A DNA stretch of 64,000 nucleotides from Alphaproteobacteria bacterium (GTDB taxonomy: Bacteria; Pseudomonadota; Alphaproteobacteria; Caulobacterales; Maricaulaceae): positions 62,001-126,000 of the forward strand of contig WGNG01000002.1 of assembly GCA_016124675.1 (NCBI GenBank), in the 5' to 3' direction. Positions 25,989 through 36,361 of this stretch are shown one piece after another; position 1 is the stretch's first letter, and the number at the start of each line of letters is the position of its first letter. Below the pieces are notes generated by a model. That model ran no database searches and was not told the DNA's origin. It saw only the letters and a list, made by a program, of their open reading frames with translations. Made by a program: the position numbers and the translations under genes.

Positions 25989-28900
25989 TCAAGCGCGCCG
26001 GGCCTTGCCGATCCGCGCCAGCGTCTCGTCAAGCAGCGCTTCGGGCAGCTCCATCAGGCGCGGCCCATCCGTCCACAACAGGGCGCAGCGCACGGGCTTT
26101 GTCTCGTGCAGGCCCTGCAACAGCGCACGGTAAGCCGCCATCTGCGCCAGATACGCGCCCGCCACGTCCTTCACGTGCAAAGGCGGCGGGCGGTTGGTCT
26201 TGTAGTCCACGATCAGGATTTCGTGACCGGTCACCACCAGCCGGTCAATCTGGCCATTGATCATCACATCGTCCGGCAGGCCCGGCGCCCGGCCCGACAC
26301 CGACACCTCGGCGCGCGATCCCGGGCCGAACAACGGTGCGAACGCCGGATCGTCCAGCACCTTGAAAATCTCCGCCGCGATCTGCGTGCGCTGCGCGTCG
26401 GTGAGGTCAGCCTGCGCGGCCAGATAGCGCGCCGCCGAGGCGGCGCGGCGCTCGCGCGGCAGGTCGGGCAGGGTCTGCAACAGCTTGTGGATCAGCGCCC
26501 CGCGCCGGAAGCGGGCCTCCCCGCCCTCGGCCAGCGGCGACAGCGAGACCGGGGCGAATCCGCCCGCCTCGTCTTCCAGCAGGCGTGACGGCGCCGCCGC
26601 GCGCGGCGCGGCCGGCTCTGCGGGGACCCTCGCGCGCGCCCAGCCAGGCAGGGGGATGCGCAGCGCCTCGGGCGCCGCCTGGCCCAGCGCCTGCGGATCC
26701 TGGCCCAGGCGAAGGCCCGGCTCGGGCAGCCAGCCATGCTGCTCGGCCAGCCTGTGCACCGCCGTGCGGATCGGGCGCCAGCCCTCGCCGCGCCAGTTCC
26801 GCACGCACCGGTCATACCAGCTGCCTGCACTCACCTCGCCGGTCCCGCGTCCGTGGCGGTGTCCGCACACCACCAGCCGGTCGCGCGCCCGCGTCAACGC
26901 CACATAGAGCAGCCGCACATATTCGCCCTCCTGGTCCAGCTCGGCGCGGCCCTTGAGCGATTCCACCAGGCTCGGCGCCGCAGACGAATCGGGCGCCCAG
27001 ATCAGGCCGGCCCTGGGATGGGGGTAGAGCCCGCCGTTGCGGTTCTTCGGCGTCTGGGTGGTGTCGGGCAGGAAGACGATGGGCGCCTCGAGCCCCTTGG
27101 CGCCGTGCACGGTCATCACCCGCACCTCGCCGCGTCCTGAATCCATCTCGCGCTTGATCTCGCCGCCATCGCTCGCCATCGCCGCGACAAAGCGCGCCAG
27201 CGAGGGCGCGCCCTCGCGCTCATGGGCCAGCGCCCGGCCGAGGAATTCCTCCACCGGATCGCGCGCCTCCTCGCCAAGGCGGGCGTAGAGGCGCGCCAGC
27301 CGGCTCTCTCCGGTGGCCGAGGCGCCCGTCAGGAAACCCGCAAACAGCGCGTAGGGCGCGCCGGTCTCCACCCGCGCGCGCACGGCGTCCAGCGCCTCGC
27401 GCGCCTCGGCAAAGCGCGGATCGTCAAAATGGCGCAGCTTGTCCCACAGCCGCCGGCCCGGCCGCTGGCTGAGATCGAACAGCGCGTCGTCGTCAATCGG
27501 GGCCCGCGCTTCGCCCGCCGGGTGGAAGACCGGGCTCTTGAGGATTTCCGCCAGCGCCAGATCGTCCTCGGGCAAGAGCGCGAAGCGGCCCAGCGACAAT
27601 AAATCCTCCACCACGAGCTGGTCGGGCAGGGTCATGCGGTCGGCGCCGGCCACCGGCACGCCGTTGAGCTTCAGCCTGCGGATGATCTCCTCGAACAGGC
27701 CGCCGCTGCGCCGGCGCACCAGCACCAGGATATCGCCCGCCCGCGCCGGGCGCAGCCGCCACGGCTTGCCCTCCTCCCAGACGCCATCGCCGCGCGCGAT
27801 GATGGCCGCGATCTCGTCGGCCACCGCCTGGGCGAGCTGATTGCGCTCGGAGCGCTCGGTGAGCGCATCCACCGGCTCGATCGCCAGCGTGTCGGCGTCC
27901 AGCCCCTCGGGGCGCGGGATGGCGGGCCAGATCTCCACGCAGCCGGGCATGCCCTGGCGTGCGGCGCGATGGGGCGGATAGCGGTGGAAGGGCAAAGGAT
28001 CGCGCGCCGTCTCCGTCTCCGGGTCCGACATCAGGAATTTGCGCTCCAGCGCCGCGCCCGCATCCTGCAGCTCCGGGGCGGCGAGTGCGGCCCGCTCGGC
28101 GCCGAACGCATCATCCACCGCGCGCAGGATTTCCGGCGCGGACCGGAAGGACGCATCCAGCGCCGGGCTCGCGAACGCCAGGCGCGCGGCGCGCGTCTCC
28201 GCTTCCAGCCTTGCGCGCTGGGCCAGGAACTGGCGCGGATCGGCCTTCTGGAAGGAATAGATCGACTGCTTCTCGTCGCCGACGCAGAACACCGTGCGCA
28301 GCGGCCCGTCCGTCCGGGCGCCGGACCCGGAGAAAAACTCCTCCGTCAACGCATTGATCACCGCCCACTGGTCGGGCGCGGTGTCCTGCGCCTCGTCCAC
28401 CAGCACATGGTCAAGCCCCTCATCGAGCTTGTAGCGCACCCAGGCGCTCAAGGCGCCATCGGTCAGGAGCGCGCGCGCGCGCACCACCAGATCGGCGAAA
28501 TCCACCCGGCGCAGGCGCGCAAGCCGCGCCTCATAGGCGTCGATGGCGGCGAACGCGATTCGCAGCGCGGCGCGGGTGGCGGCGTTGGCGCGCGCCGAAG
28601 CCAGGGCGGGCAGCACCTCGTCCGTGATGCGGTGCTTCTCATTGCCGTCATCACCATAGAGCGTGGCCAGGATGCGGTAGCGCCCGCCCAGCGCCTTGCC
28701 GTAAAACCCGCCCGGCTTGCGGAATGTACCCGACCCCGTCAGCACGAATTGCAGATACGCCGTGATCGCCGCCTCGCCCGAGCGCGCCGCCGCGTCCAGC
28801 ACCTCGGTCAGCGCCGCAGCGCTGCGCATCTCGGTGGCGGACGTGCCCGCCTGGAACGCCGACAGCGCCGCTTCCAGATCATCCACCGGCGTATCGTCCC

Positions 28901-29654
28901 ACGCCTCTTCCAGCGCCGAGGCTTCGTCCGCTTCCGGATCAACTTTCAGCGCCGCGCTGGCGCGGTCCAGCAGCGCGTCCAGCGTCCCGGCGCTGGCAAG
29001 GCAGGCGCCCAGCTCGTGCCGGTTGGCCAGCGCGAACCCCGCGATGCGGGCGGGGCTGTCGGCGCCGGCCTCCAGCGCCTGCGCAATCGCGCGCGCCAGC
29101 GGTCCGCCCGGCGCGCGCGCCGCCTCGCCCCACACCGCCTGCAGCGCCTCATCGGTGAGGGCGGCTTTCGCCGCGTCCTCCTGCACCTCAAACCCGGGCG
29201 GCAGGCCCGCCTCCAGCGGGAAGCGCCGCAGCAGGCTTTCGCAGAACGCGTGCAACGTCTGAATTTTCAGCCCGCCCGGCGTCTCCAGCGCGCGGGCGAA
29301 CAGCTGGCGCGCCGCCGCAAGATCATCGGGCGACTGCGCGCCTCCCGACAGCGAGGCCATCTCGGCGCGCAGCGCGTCGTCGGCCATCACCGACCACGCG
29401 CCCAGCTTGCGGAACAGGCGCGTCTGCATCTCGCCCGCCGCCGCCTTGGTGAAGGTGACGCACACGATGCGTTCGGGCGCGGCGCCGCCCAGCAGCAGGC
29501 GCGCCACCCGGTCGACCAGAACCCGTGTCTTGCCCGATCCGGCATTGGCCTCCACGAACACGCTGCGCGCCGGATCGGCGGCGGCGCGCTGGGCCTCGCC
29601 CGCCGCGCCGACCACCGCCGGATCAAAGCCGGGCGCCTGGACCTGCGCGCTCAT
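25989..29654 (-). CDS. addA: Double-strand break repair helicase/nuclease AddA
   Basis: A 1221-residue subunit of the AddAB complex that resects DNA ends for RecA loading. The UvrD/Rep-type helicase part starts with VFVEANAGSGKTRVLVDR (Walker A about residues 37-44). It continues with HVLVDEAQDTAPDQW (motif II), VRVMTVHGAKGLEAPIVFL (motif V) and YVALTRARDRL (motif VI). The C-terminal RecB-family nuclease carries ILIVDYKTNR. The ATG at 29654 overlaps the addB TGA (ATGA). An in-frame upstream extension lies inside addB and is unlikely to be used. Confidence 0.97.
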   Translation of the reverse strand: MSAQVQAPGFDPAVVGAAGEAQRAAADPARSVFVEANAGSGKTRVLVDRVARLLLGGAAPERIVCVTFTKAAAGEMQTRLFRKLGAWSVMADDALRAEMASLSGGAQSPDDLAAARQLFARALETPGGLKIQTLHAFCESLLRRFPLEAGLPPGFEVQEDAAKAALTDEALQAVWGEAARAPGGPLARAIAQALEAGADSPARIAGFALANRHELGACLASAGTLDALLDRASAALKVDPEADEASALEEAWDDTPVDDLEAALSAFQAGTSATEMRSAAALTEVLDAAARSGEAAITAYLQFVLTGSGTFRKPGGFYGKALGGRYRILATLYGDDGNEKHRITDEVLPALASARANAATRAALRIAFAAIDAYEARLARLRRVDFADLVVRARALLTDGALSAWVRYKLDEGLDHVLVDEAQDTAPDQWAVINALTEEFFSGSGARTDGPLRTVFCVGDEKQSIYSFQKADPRQFLAQRARLEAETRAARLAFASPALDASFRSAPEILRAVDDAFGAERAALAAPELQDAGAALERKFLMSDPETETARDPLPFHRYPPHRAARQGMPGCVEIWPAIPRPEGLDADTLAIEPVDALTERSERNQLAQAVADEIAAIIARGDGVWEEGKPWRLRPARAGDILVLVRRRSGGLFEEIIRRLKLNGVPVAGADRMTLPDQLVVEDLLSLGRFALLPEDDLALAEILKSPVFHPAGEARAPIDDDALFDLSQRPGRRLWDKLRHFDDPRFAEAREALDAVRARVETGAPYALFAGFLTGASATGESRLARLYARLGEEARDPVEEFLGRALAHEREGAPSLARFVAAMASDGGEIKREMDSGRGEVRVMTVHGAKGLEAPIVFLPDTTQTPKNRNGGLYPHPRAGLIWAPDSSAAPSLVESLKGRAELDQEGEYVRLLYVALTRARDRLVVCGHRHGRGTGEVSAGSWYDRCVRNWRGEGWRPIRTAVHRLAEQHGWLPEPGLRLGQDPQALGQAAPEALRIPLPGWARARVPAEPAAPRAAAPSRLLEDEAGGFAPVSLSPLAEGGEARFRRGALIHKLLQTLPDLPRERRAASAARYLAAQADLTDAQRTQIAAEIFKVLDDPAFAPLFGPGSRAEVSVSGRAPGLPDDVMINGQIDRLVVTGHEILIVDYKTNRPPPLHVKDVAGAYLAQMAAYRALLQGLHETKPVRCALLWTDGPRLMELPEALLDETLARIGKARRA

Positions 29655-32600
29655 GATCCGCCCCCGTCGCCGCTCTCGCCGGGCGCACTCGCCCATTCCT
29701 TGCGCCGGGCAAGATGATCATAGGCGCCGTAGGTGTTCACCCATTTGCGCCGCGGCTGGCTCGGATAACCCGTGTCCGGATCGTCAAACCGCGTGATCCA
29801 GTCGACCAGATCCTCGCGCGCGTCACGCATCAGGTCGGACGCTTCGTCCGTACCCGGCGCTTTCACGATGGAACATTCCTCGCCGGGATCTTTGCCGCCG
29901 CTGGCTTTCAGATACATTAGATCACCCGGCTCATGGCGCGGGCAGTCCTCAAACCCGCCCTGCGCCGCAATCAGGGCGGTGAGCGCCAGTTGCGGCGCGA
30001 AAAACGCTCCCGCCTCCTTGGCGCTCGGCGCCTGGCCGGTCTTGTAGTCGATGATGTCCAGCGCCCCGTCCGGGCGCAGATCAATCCGGTCGGCGCGCGC
30101 CGACAGCTTGAACGGCCCGCCGGGCGCGCCCTCGATCCACAGCTCGCCAGTTTTCTCGATGATCTCGGGCAGGAAGCCCGCGCGCCGGCGCTCGCCTTCC
30201 CACGCCATCACGAACCGCGCGGCGCGCTCAAACCGCGCCAGCTCCAGCCCCAGCATCGCCTCGGGCATGCCCGCGTCGAGCAGCGCATCGCGCCCCGCCG
30301 TCATCAGCCGGTCAAACGCATCGCGCGGCAGATCGCTGGCGCGCCCGAGGCTCTTGACCCAGACCTCGAACGCCGTGTGATAGGCTTGGCCGCGCTCGGC
30401 ATCGCCCGGCGCCTGGTCGGGCGGGTCGAGCTCTCTCAGGCCCAGCACATGCTTGGCGTAGATCGCATACGGATCACGCACCCAGGTGGAGATGTCGGTG
30501 ACCCACAGCGCGCGCGGACGCACAGCCAGTGGCGGGCGCGGCTCGGGCGGTTTGACGCTGTTACGCGCGCCCGGATCATCCAGCTGGCGCGCCATGGCAA
30601 GAAAATCTGTAGACGGAGCGAGCGCCGCATCCGCCGCCCCGCCCAGCGCGCCGCGCGCAAGCGTCTGCAGCCGCCACAGCCAGCGCGACGCCACCGTGGG
30701 CGCGCCATCCACCCGGGTGGAGCGCGTCAGGATCACCTCGGGCAGGCAGGCAAGCTGCGCAAAATCATGGGCGGCCAGGCCAAAGCGCTGTTCGGGCGCC
30801 GCGAGCCCGGCGCGCGCGCGCATGCCGGGGCTCATGAACGGATCGGCCTTGGCGGGCGCCGGCCAGACGCCCTCATTGAGACCGGCCAGGATCACCCGGT
30901 CGGCGCTGATCAGGCGCGCTTCCAGCGGCCCCAGCACCTGCAGGCGCGGGTGGCCGCCCGCGCGCTGGCGCACCATCCGCCCGCGCGCCGCCTCCAGCAG
31001 GGCGCCGGCAAAATCATGCAAGGACAGCGCGGTCAGCGCCTCGGCCTCATGCAGGAAGGCGCGCACCAGCGCCGCCGCCGCCTCGCCGGCATCCCCGGCC
31101 CATAGCCGCTCGGCGCCCGGCTGGCCATCATCGCCCGCCAGCGCCTCGGCGGTTTCAGCCAGCGCCCTGGCCCAGTCCGCACACGGATGATCGCCCTTGA
31201 GCGCGGCGAGCGGCGCCATCGCCGTCAGGGTCCGGTCGATGATCGCCAGCCAGCGCGCGCGCTGCGGCTCGATCATGTCGGGCAGGCGCGCGGTTTCCAC
31301 CTTGCGGCGCAGGGCGCCCCAGTCATGGCCCGGCCGGCGCCCGCGCAGCGTCCAGCGCTCCAGCGCCATCAGCTCCACCGACAGGGTCGCGCGCGCCTGC
31401 CCCAGTGCAAACAAGGGCGAGGCGGCCAGCGCAATGAAGCCCAGCGCCGACCCCGGATCGAGCGCCATCTCCAGAAGCCGCATCAGGAACGCGCCCGGCG
31501 GCGTGTCTGACAGGGGCGCGCCGGCCGAATCGTCCAGCGTCACGCCAAAGCGCTGCATCTCCACGATGACCCGGCGCGCCAGCCCCCTGTCGGGCGTCAC
31601 CAGCACGGCGCGCCGGTCCGGCGTCTCCAGGGTCTCGCGCAAGGCCAGCGCGATCGCGCGCGCTTCTTCGGCCGGGGCGGGCGCTTCGATCAGGCTCAAC
31701 CCTTCCAGCGCCTGGGCAAAGGCGTCATCGTCGCGCCCGGCCTCGATGGCGCGCACCTGATTGAGCCAGTCGCCGGTGGCGCGCGCCGGGCGCAGCGCCT
31801 CGGCGATCACCCGCGCGCGCGCCGCCTGCCGCGCCCCGGGCTCGGCGCCGGGCCAGACCGGGATGGCGCGGTGATCCAGGTCCAGACGCGCCAGCAAGGC
31901 CTTCATCGCGCGCTGGGGATGGGTGTCGTCAATCTCGTCCCACGCCGCCTGGTCCATGGCCGTATCAAGCCCGGGCAGCACCACGCAGCCCTGTTTCAGC
32001 CGCGCCACGACCGCCAGAAGCTCCGCCGCCGCCGGGATGGAGCCGGTGGAGCCCGCCGCAATCACCGGCCCCGGCGGCGGCGTCTCGCGCCAGCGCGCCG
32101 CCAGTGCACTCAGGAGCCTCGAGCGCCGCTCGGCCGGGTCCACCAGCCCCAGCTCGGCAAGACGTGCGGGCCAGGCCTCCAGAATGATGTCGAGAAACAG
32201 CGCCGCTTCCTGCCGGTGCCCCGGCAGGGCCGCGCGGATATCCCCATCCAGAGCCGACAGATCCCGCACGCCGGCCGTGGCCAGATCATCCACCAGGCGC
32301 GCCAGATCACCGGCCAGCGCCAGCGCCCCGCCCGCGCTCATGGACCGGCCCGCCGCCGTTTCGCGCTGCAGGATCAGCCGGGCAAGCTCGAATTCGCGCC
32401 GGGCCGGCGAAATGGCGTCCGGCGCGGCCTCAGCCAGCTCGCCGGGCTCGAACGGCGGATCATCGGCGTCCACATCCCCGATGGGACGGATCATGGGCAG
32501 CAGCGCCGCGCCCGGCCCGCCCTCCAGCCTGGCGAAGGCGTCTGCCAGCGCCCGGCCCGCGCGCCGGGTCGGCGCCAGCACGGTCACGTCCGCCAGCGCG

Positions 32601-32716
32601 CCGGGTTCGGGGAAGGCGCGCGTCAGCCCCTGCGCCAGCACGCGCAGGAAGGGCGCGCCGGCAGGCAGGGTGAAGACACGCGGCGCAGGGCCGCCGAACA
32701 GGGGATTGGCGCTCAT
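29651..32716 (-). CDS. addB: Double-strand break repair protein AddB
   Basis: A 1021-residue alphaproteobacterial AddB, partner of AddA, with an inactivated helicase-like fold and a C-terminal PD-(D/E)XK nuclease (ALDIIDYKTGQAPSAKEAG). The N-terminus VTVLAPTRRAGRALADAF is typical of this branch. The four-cysteine iron-sulfur staple of Bacillus AddB is not evident. The start overlaps the murU stop (ATGA at 32713-32716) and the stop overlaps addA, so all three are translationally coupled. Confidence 0.95.
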   Translation of the reverse strand: MSANPLFGGPAPRVFTLPAGAPFLRVLAQGLTRAFPEPGALADVTVLAPTRRAGRALADAFARLEGGPGAALLPMIRPIGDVDADDPPFEPGELAEAAPDAISPARREFELARLILQRETAAGRSMSAGGALALAGDLARLVDDLATAGVRDLSALDGDIRAALPGHRQEAALFLDIILEAWPARLAELGLVDPAERRSRLLSALAARWRETPPPGPVIAAGSTGSIPAAAELLAVVARLKQGCVVLPGLDTAMDQAAWDEIDDTHPQRAMKALLARLDLDHRAIPVWPGAEPGARQAARARVIAEALRPARATGDWLNQVRAIEAGRDDDAFAQALEGLSLIEAPAPAEEARAIALALRETLETPDRRAVLVTPDRGLARRVIVEMQRFGVTLDDSAGAPLSDTPPGAFLMRLLEMALDPGSALGFIALAASPLFALGQARATLSVELMALERWTLRGRRPGHDWGALRRKVETARLPDMIEPQRARWLAIIDRTLTAMAPLAALKGDHPCADWARALAETAEALAGDDGQPGAERLWAGDAGEAAAALVRAFLHEAEALTALSLHDFAGALLEAARGRMVRQRAGGHPRLQVLGPLEARLISADRVILAGLNEGVWPAPAKADPFMSPGMRARAGLAAPEQRFGLAAHDFAQLACLPEVILTRSTRVDGAPTVASRWLWRLQTLARGALGGAADAALAPSTDFLAMARQLDDPGARNSVKPPEPRPPLAVRPRALWVTDISTWVRDPYAIYAKHVLGLRELDPPDQAPGDAERGQAYHTAFEVWVKSLGRASDLPRDAFDRLMTAGRDALLDAGMPEAMLGLELARFERAARFVMAWEGERRRAGFLPEIIEKTGELWIEGAPGGPFKLSARADRIDLRPDGALDIIDYKTGQAPSAKEAGAFFAPQLALTALIAAQGGFEDCPRHEPGDLMYLKASGGKDPGEECSIVKAPGTDEASDLMRDAREDLVDWITRFDDPDTGYPSQPRRKWVNTYGAYDHLARRKEWASAPGESGDGGGS

Positions 32717-33426
32717 GAAATTGAGCGTAGCCGATTCTCCGCCGCGTCACGCGCCTGCGGATCGCCCACATGCATCCAGAACGCGTCCATCACCTGGCCG
32801 AACATCCGGCCTTTGGCCAGCGCCTCGTCCCATAATCGGTTGGTGGAGAAGGGCGCGGCCGCCCGGCCCGCCAGCACGCCCGGGTTCATCACCTGCACCC
32901 CGGCATAGGCGAAGGGGGCGGCAGGCCGCTCGCCGCGCCGCGTCAGGCGCCCGTCAGCGTCCAGATAGAAATCCCCCGCCCCGTCAAAGCCCAGCGTGTG
33001 ATCAAGCCGCGCCAGCATGAGCCTGAAATCCATCCGCTCCGGATCGAACGCGTCGGCCAGCCGCGGCAGCTCGGCCTGCGTCCCGTCCACCCACAGCGCA
33101 TCGATATTGGCGGTGAAGATCGGCTCGCGCCCCAGCAGCGGTGCGGCCCTGGCGAGCCCGCCGCCGGTCTCCAGCAGTTGGTCCCGCTCGTCAGAGATCA
33201 GAATCTCCGGGGCGGTGCGGGCCGCGAGATGCGCCTCCAGCGCGTCCGCGAAGTGATGCACATTGACCACCGCGCGCGTCACGCCGGCGCCCGCCAGCGT
33301 GTCCAGCGTCCAGTCGATCAGCGCCTTGCCGCCCACCTCCACCAGCGCCTTGCAGCGGTCATCGGTCAGCGGCCGCATGCGCGAGCCGACCCCGGCGGCC
33401 ATCACCATGGCGGTGGTGATGGTCAC
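32713..33426 (-). CDS. murU: Sugar-phosphate nucleotidyltransferase, MurU-like
   Basis: A 237-residue nucleotidyltransferase with the signature VMAAGVGSRMRPLTDDRCKAL (split over residues 7-27: G-x-G-x-R-x-R-P-x-T then K). In the AmgK/MurU peptidoglycan salvage pathway MurU makes UDP-MurNAc from MurNAc-1-phosphate, bypassing de novo synthesis. Assignment rests on the adjacent AmgK-like kinase and conserved synteny; activity with other hexose-1-phosphates is possible. The start appears to be a GTG overlapping the amgK TGA (GTGA, 33423-33426). An ATG six codons downstream is the alternative. Confidence 0.83.
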   Translation of the reverse strand: MTITTAMVMAAGVGSRMRPLTDDRCKALVEVGGKALIDWTLDTLAGAGVTRAVVNVHHFADALEAHLAARTAPEILISDERDQLLETGGGLARAAPLLGREPIFTANIDALWVDGTQAELPRLADAFDPERMDFRLMLARLDHTLGFDGAGDFYLDADGRLTRRGERPAAPFAYAGVQVMNPGVLAGRAAAPFSTNRLWDEALAKGRMFGQVMDAFWMHVGDPQARDAAENRLRSIS

Positions 33427-34523
33427 GTTTCCGCCTCAGCATAGACGCCGGGCGCGGCTTCACGCACCAGGGCGCGCACGTCAGCGAGAGCCGGATGGGC
33501 GATATCGCGCACGAAATGGCGCGCCACCCGGGGCAGAAGATCAAGATAGCGCGCCTTGCCGTCGCGCTGGGCGAGACGCACGAAAATCCCCAGAATCTTG
33601 GCGTTGCGCTGGGCCGCCAGCACAGCGCAGGCCGCGTCGAACGCCTCGCGATCGCTGAGCCCCGCTGCGGTGAAGAAGCGGTCCGTGAGCGGGCGGGCAA
33701 GCTCCGGCTTCACGTCGCGCCTTGCGTCTTCAATCAGCGAGACGAGATCATAGGCGGGATGGCCGAACAGCGCGTCCTGAAAATCCAATAGCCCCACCTG
33801 CGCCTCGCCGGCGCGCTGCGGCAGCCAGATCAGATTCTCGGCATGAAAATCACGCAGCACCAGGCCGGGCGCATGGGCGTGCAGCACGGCGAAAGCCCGC
33901 CGCCAGGCATCCGCCCAGTCATCGCGCAAACGGGGCTCGAACGCCCCGCCCCGGAAGGGGGCATACCAGTCGAGCATCAGCTCGGTCTCGGCCAGCAGGG
34001 CCTCGGCGTCATAATCAAGAATGCGCCAGTTGCGCCCGAAGGCTTCCGGCTCGGCCTCGAAGCTCGACCGGTAGAGCGCACCCAGCGTGTCGGCGGCGGC
34101 GGCGTAGAGCCGCCCCTCATGGGCGCGCTGCGGGATCAGCCGGGCGTAGAGATCATCGCCCAGATCCTCGATCAGCAGATACCCGGCCTCGATATCCGCC
34201 CCCAGGACGCGCGGCGCGGAAAATCCGCGCTTGGTCAGGGCGCCGGCCAGAGCGGCGAATGCGCCGGTATTGTTGCCCGCCAGCCGCGCCCGCGCGTTAT
34301 AGCCCAGCGCCCTGCGGGCCTGCGGATCGGCGTCCGGCGGGCAGGCGGGGGCTTCAGCCGCGCCCGGCGCATCCATCAGCACGGCGGTCCGCCCGCCTTC
34401 GCTCAGGCGCACATAGGCCCGGCTCGACGCATCGCCGGGAAACGGCCTCTCGTGCGCCCCGGCCCAGCCGGCGTCAGCGATCAGGGCGGCGCGGCGGGCC
34501 GCGCGGTCAGATGAGGCGGTCAA
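33423..34523 (-). CDS. amgK: Anomeric sugar kinase / phosphotransferase, AmgK-like
   Basis: A protein of about 366 residues in the aminoglycoside phosphotransferase (kinase-like) fold. LVLRDFHAENLIWL is the catalytic loop and GLLDFQDALFGHPAYDL the metal-binding segment. AmgK phosphorylates the anomeric position of MurNAc/GlcNAc for MurU. The preferred start is a TTG at 34523, with GGGAG seven bases upstream, overlapping tsaE by 17 bases. An ATG at 34544 lacks a Shine-Dalgarno. AmgK identity is inferred from pairing with the MurU-like gene. Confidence 0.8.
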   Translation of the reverse strand: MTASSDRAARRAALIADAGWAGAHERPFPGDASSRAYVRLSEGGRTAVLMDAPGAAEAPACPPDADPQARRALGYNARARLAGNNTGAFAALAGALTKRGFSAPRVLGADIEAGYLLIEDLGDDLYARLIPQRAHEGRLYAAAADTLGALYRSSFEAEPEAFGRNWRILDYDAEALLAETELMLDWYAPFRGGAFEPRLRDDWADAWRRAFAVLHAHAPGLVLRDFHAENLIWLPQRAGEAQVGLLDFQDALFGHPAYDLVSLIEDARRDVKPELARPLTDRFFTAAGLSDREAFDAACAVLAAQRNAKILGIFVRLAQRDGKARYLDLLPRVARHFVRDIAHPALADVRALVREAAPGVYAEAET

Positions 34524-34965
34524 GGCGCGTCTCCCAGCTGCCATGGGCGGCAAGGCGCACATCTCGCCCGCCCTCGCCCGCCTCTTCAAGGCGTACCTCC
34601 AGCCGGTCCGCCGGGCGCCAGGCGCCCAGCCGGTCGGGCCACTCGATCAGCGCCGCGCCCTGGTCCAGCGCCTCGTCCAGGCCCAGCTCGTCCAGCTCGC
34701 GCGCATCGCGCAGCCGGTAGAGATCGGCGTGCAACAGCGCAAATCCGTCCGCCGTCTCATAGCTCTGCACCAGCGTATAGGTGGGGCTCGGCGCATCGCT
34801 CTCGCCCGTCAGCGCCGCGATCACCGCGCGCGCCAGCGTCGTCTTGCCCGCCCCCAGCTCGCCCTCCAGCAGCACCGCGTCGCCCGTCTCCAGCGCCTGC
34901 GCAAGGCGCGCGCCCAGCCGGGCGGCGTCCTCAAGGCTGGCCAGATGCAGGCGGCGTTCACGCAT
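34507..34965 (-). CDS. tsaE: tRNA t6A synthesis ATPase TsaE
   Basis: A 152-residue P-loop ATPase that drives the TsaB-TsaD-TsaE machinery making N6-threonylcarbamoyladenosine at position 37 of ANN-decoding tRNAs. Walker A is [35 protein letters not shown] and IEWPDRL are family hallmarks. The ATG at 34965 (MRERRLHLAS) fits the normal length; the frame is open further upstream without similarity. It is the first gene of the minus-strand block running to trxA. Confidence 0.94.
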   Translation of the reverse strand: MRERRLHLASLEDAARLGARLAQALETGDAVLLEGELGAGKTTLARAVIAALTGESDAPSPTYTLVQSYETADGFALLHADLYRLRDARELDELGLDEALDQGAALIEWPDRLGAWRPADRLEVRLEEAGEGGRDVRLAAHGSWETRLDRLI

Positions 34966-35096
34966 GAATGCGCTGATAGCCCGGCGCGCGCGCACCCGGC
35001 AAGGCGTGTCGGCAAGGCGTGAGCGGCCGCCTTGACTTCGCCCGCCGGGCGCGGCGTCCTGCACGCGCTTGTGACAATGCAGGAGGCGGCGCGGGC

Positions 35097-36314
35097 GTGA
35101 CAGCAGGAACCGTGATCATCGGGGCGGGCCAGGCCGGCCTGTCGGCGGCCGAGGCGCTGCGCAAGCGCGGCTATGACGCGCCGGTCACGCTGATCGGCGA
35201 CGAGCTCGCCCCGCCCTATCAGCGCCCGCCTCTGTCCAAGGGCTATCTGTCGCGCGAACTGCCCGCCGACCGCCTCTGGCTCAAGCCTGAAAGCTATTAC
35301 GCCGGCGCCGCCATCGATCTGCGCCCCGGGGTGCGAATCGCCCGCATCGACCGCGCCGCGCGCTGCGTTGTCACCACCCAAGGCGAGCTCATCGCCTTTG
35401 ACCATCTCATCCTCGCCACGGGCGGCGCGGCCCGGCGCCTGCCTTTGCCCGGCGCGGACCTGCCGGGCGTGCACGTGCTGCGCAGCCTCGCCCACGCCGA
35501 CGCCCTGTCGGACGCGCTGGCGCAGGCGCGCAGCCTCGCCATCATTGGGGCGGGCTATATCGGGCTCGAGGTCGCTGCCAGCGCCCGCAAGCGCGGCCTT
35601 GAGGTCACGGTGCTGGAAGCCGCCGACCGGCCCATGTCGCGCACCGCCAGCCCGCTTCTGGGCGGCTGGTTCGGCGCGCTGCATCGCGGCTATGGCGTTG
35701 ACCTCCAGGTCAGCACCGGGGTGGCGGCGATCACCGGCTCGCACCGCGCCGACGGCGTGCGTCTGATGGATGGCGAGCGCATCGAGGCGGATGTCGTGCT
35801 CATCGCCGCCGGCCTGACGCCGGGGGTTGAGCTCGCCGAAGACGCCGGCCTCGCCTGCGCTGACGGCATTCTTGTGGACGCTCATGCCCGCACCAGCGAT
35901 CCCGGCATCTACGCCATCGGCGACGTGGCGCGCTTTGACTCTGCCCTCTACGGCCGCTCGATCCGGCTGGAATCGGTCCAGAACGCCATCGAGCAGGGCC
36001 GCGCCGCCGCTGCAGCGATTTGCGGCGCCCGGGCGCCCTATGATCCCGTCCCCTGGTTCTGGTCTGACCAGTACGCGATCAAGCTGCAGATCGCCGGGCT
36101 CATCGACGGCGCCGACCGGATGGTGCGCCGCGGCGATCCGGAAGAGGGCGCCTTCGCCCTGTTCCATTTCAGGAACGACGTGCTCATCGCCTGCGAGGCG
36201 GTCAACGCCGCGCCTGAATTCATGGCCGCCCAGCGTCTCATCGCCGCCCGCGCCCGGCCTGATCCCGACCGTTTGCGGGACGTGACGGTGGCGATGCGCG
36301 CCTTCCTGTCCTAA
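35097..36314 (+). CDS. NAD(P)H-ferredoxin reductase (FAD), rubredoxin/putidaredoxin reductase type
   Basis: A 405-residue FAD/NAD-binding reductase. The FAD fold begins [17 protein letters not shown], followed by [13 protein letters not shown] (putidaredoxin-reductase-like), the NAD fold [17 protein letters not shown] and YAIGDVARF. It should transfer electrons from NAD(P)H to a 2Fe-2S ferredoxin, and such a gene follows after 47 bases. The GTG at 35097 is chosen because AGGAGG lies at 35081-35086; an upstream in-frame ATG has no FAD-fold similarity. The terminal acceptor (for example a P450 or dioxygenase) is not in the window. Confidence 0.92.
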   Translation: MTAGTVIIGAGQAGLSAAEALRKRGYDAPVTLIGDELAPPYQRPPLSKGYLSRELPADRLWLKPESYYAGAAIDLRPGVRIARIDRAARCVVTTQGELIAFDHLILATGGAARRLPLPGADLPGVHVLRSLAHADALSDALAQARSLAIIGAGYIGLEVAASARKRGLEVTVLEAADRPMSRTASPLLGGWFGALHRGYGVDLQVSTGVAAITGSHRADGVRLMDGERIEADVVLIAAGLTPGVELAEDAGLACADGILVDAHARTSDPGIYAIGDVARFDSALYGRSIRLESVQNAIEQGRAAAAAICGARAPYDPVPWFWSDQYAIKLQIAGLIDGADRMVRRGDPEEGAFALFHFRNDVLIACEAVNAAPEFMAAQRLIAARARPDPDRLRDVTVAMRAFLS

Positions 36315-36361
36315 ATAGCGCCCCGGCGACCGCGCCGAGCCAGCAGGGGACTGACAGTTAC

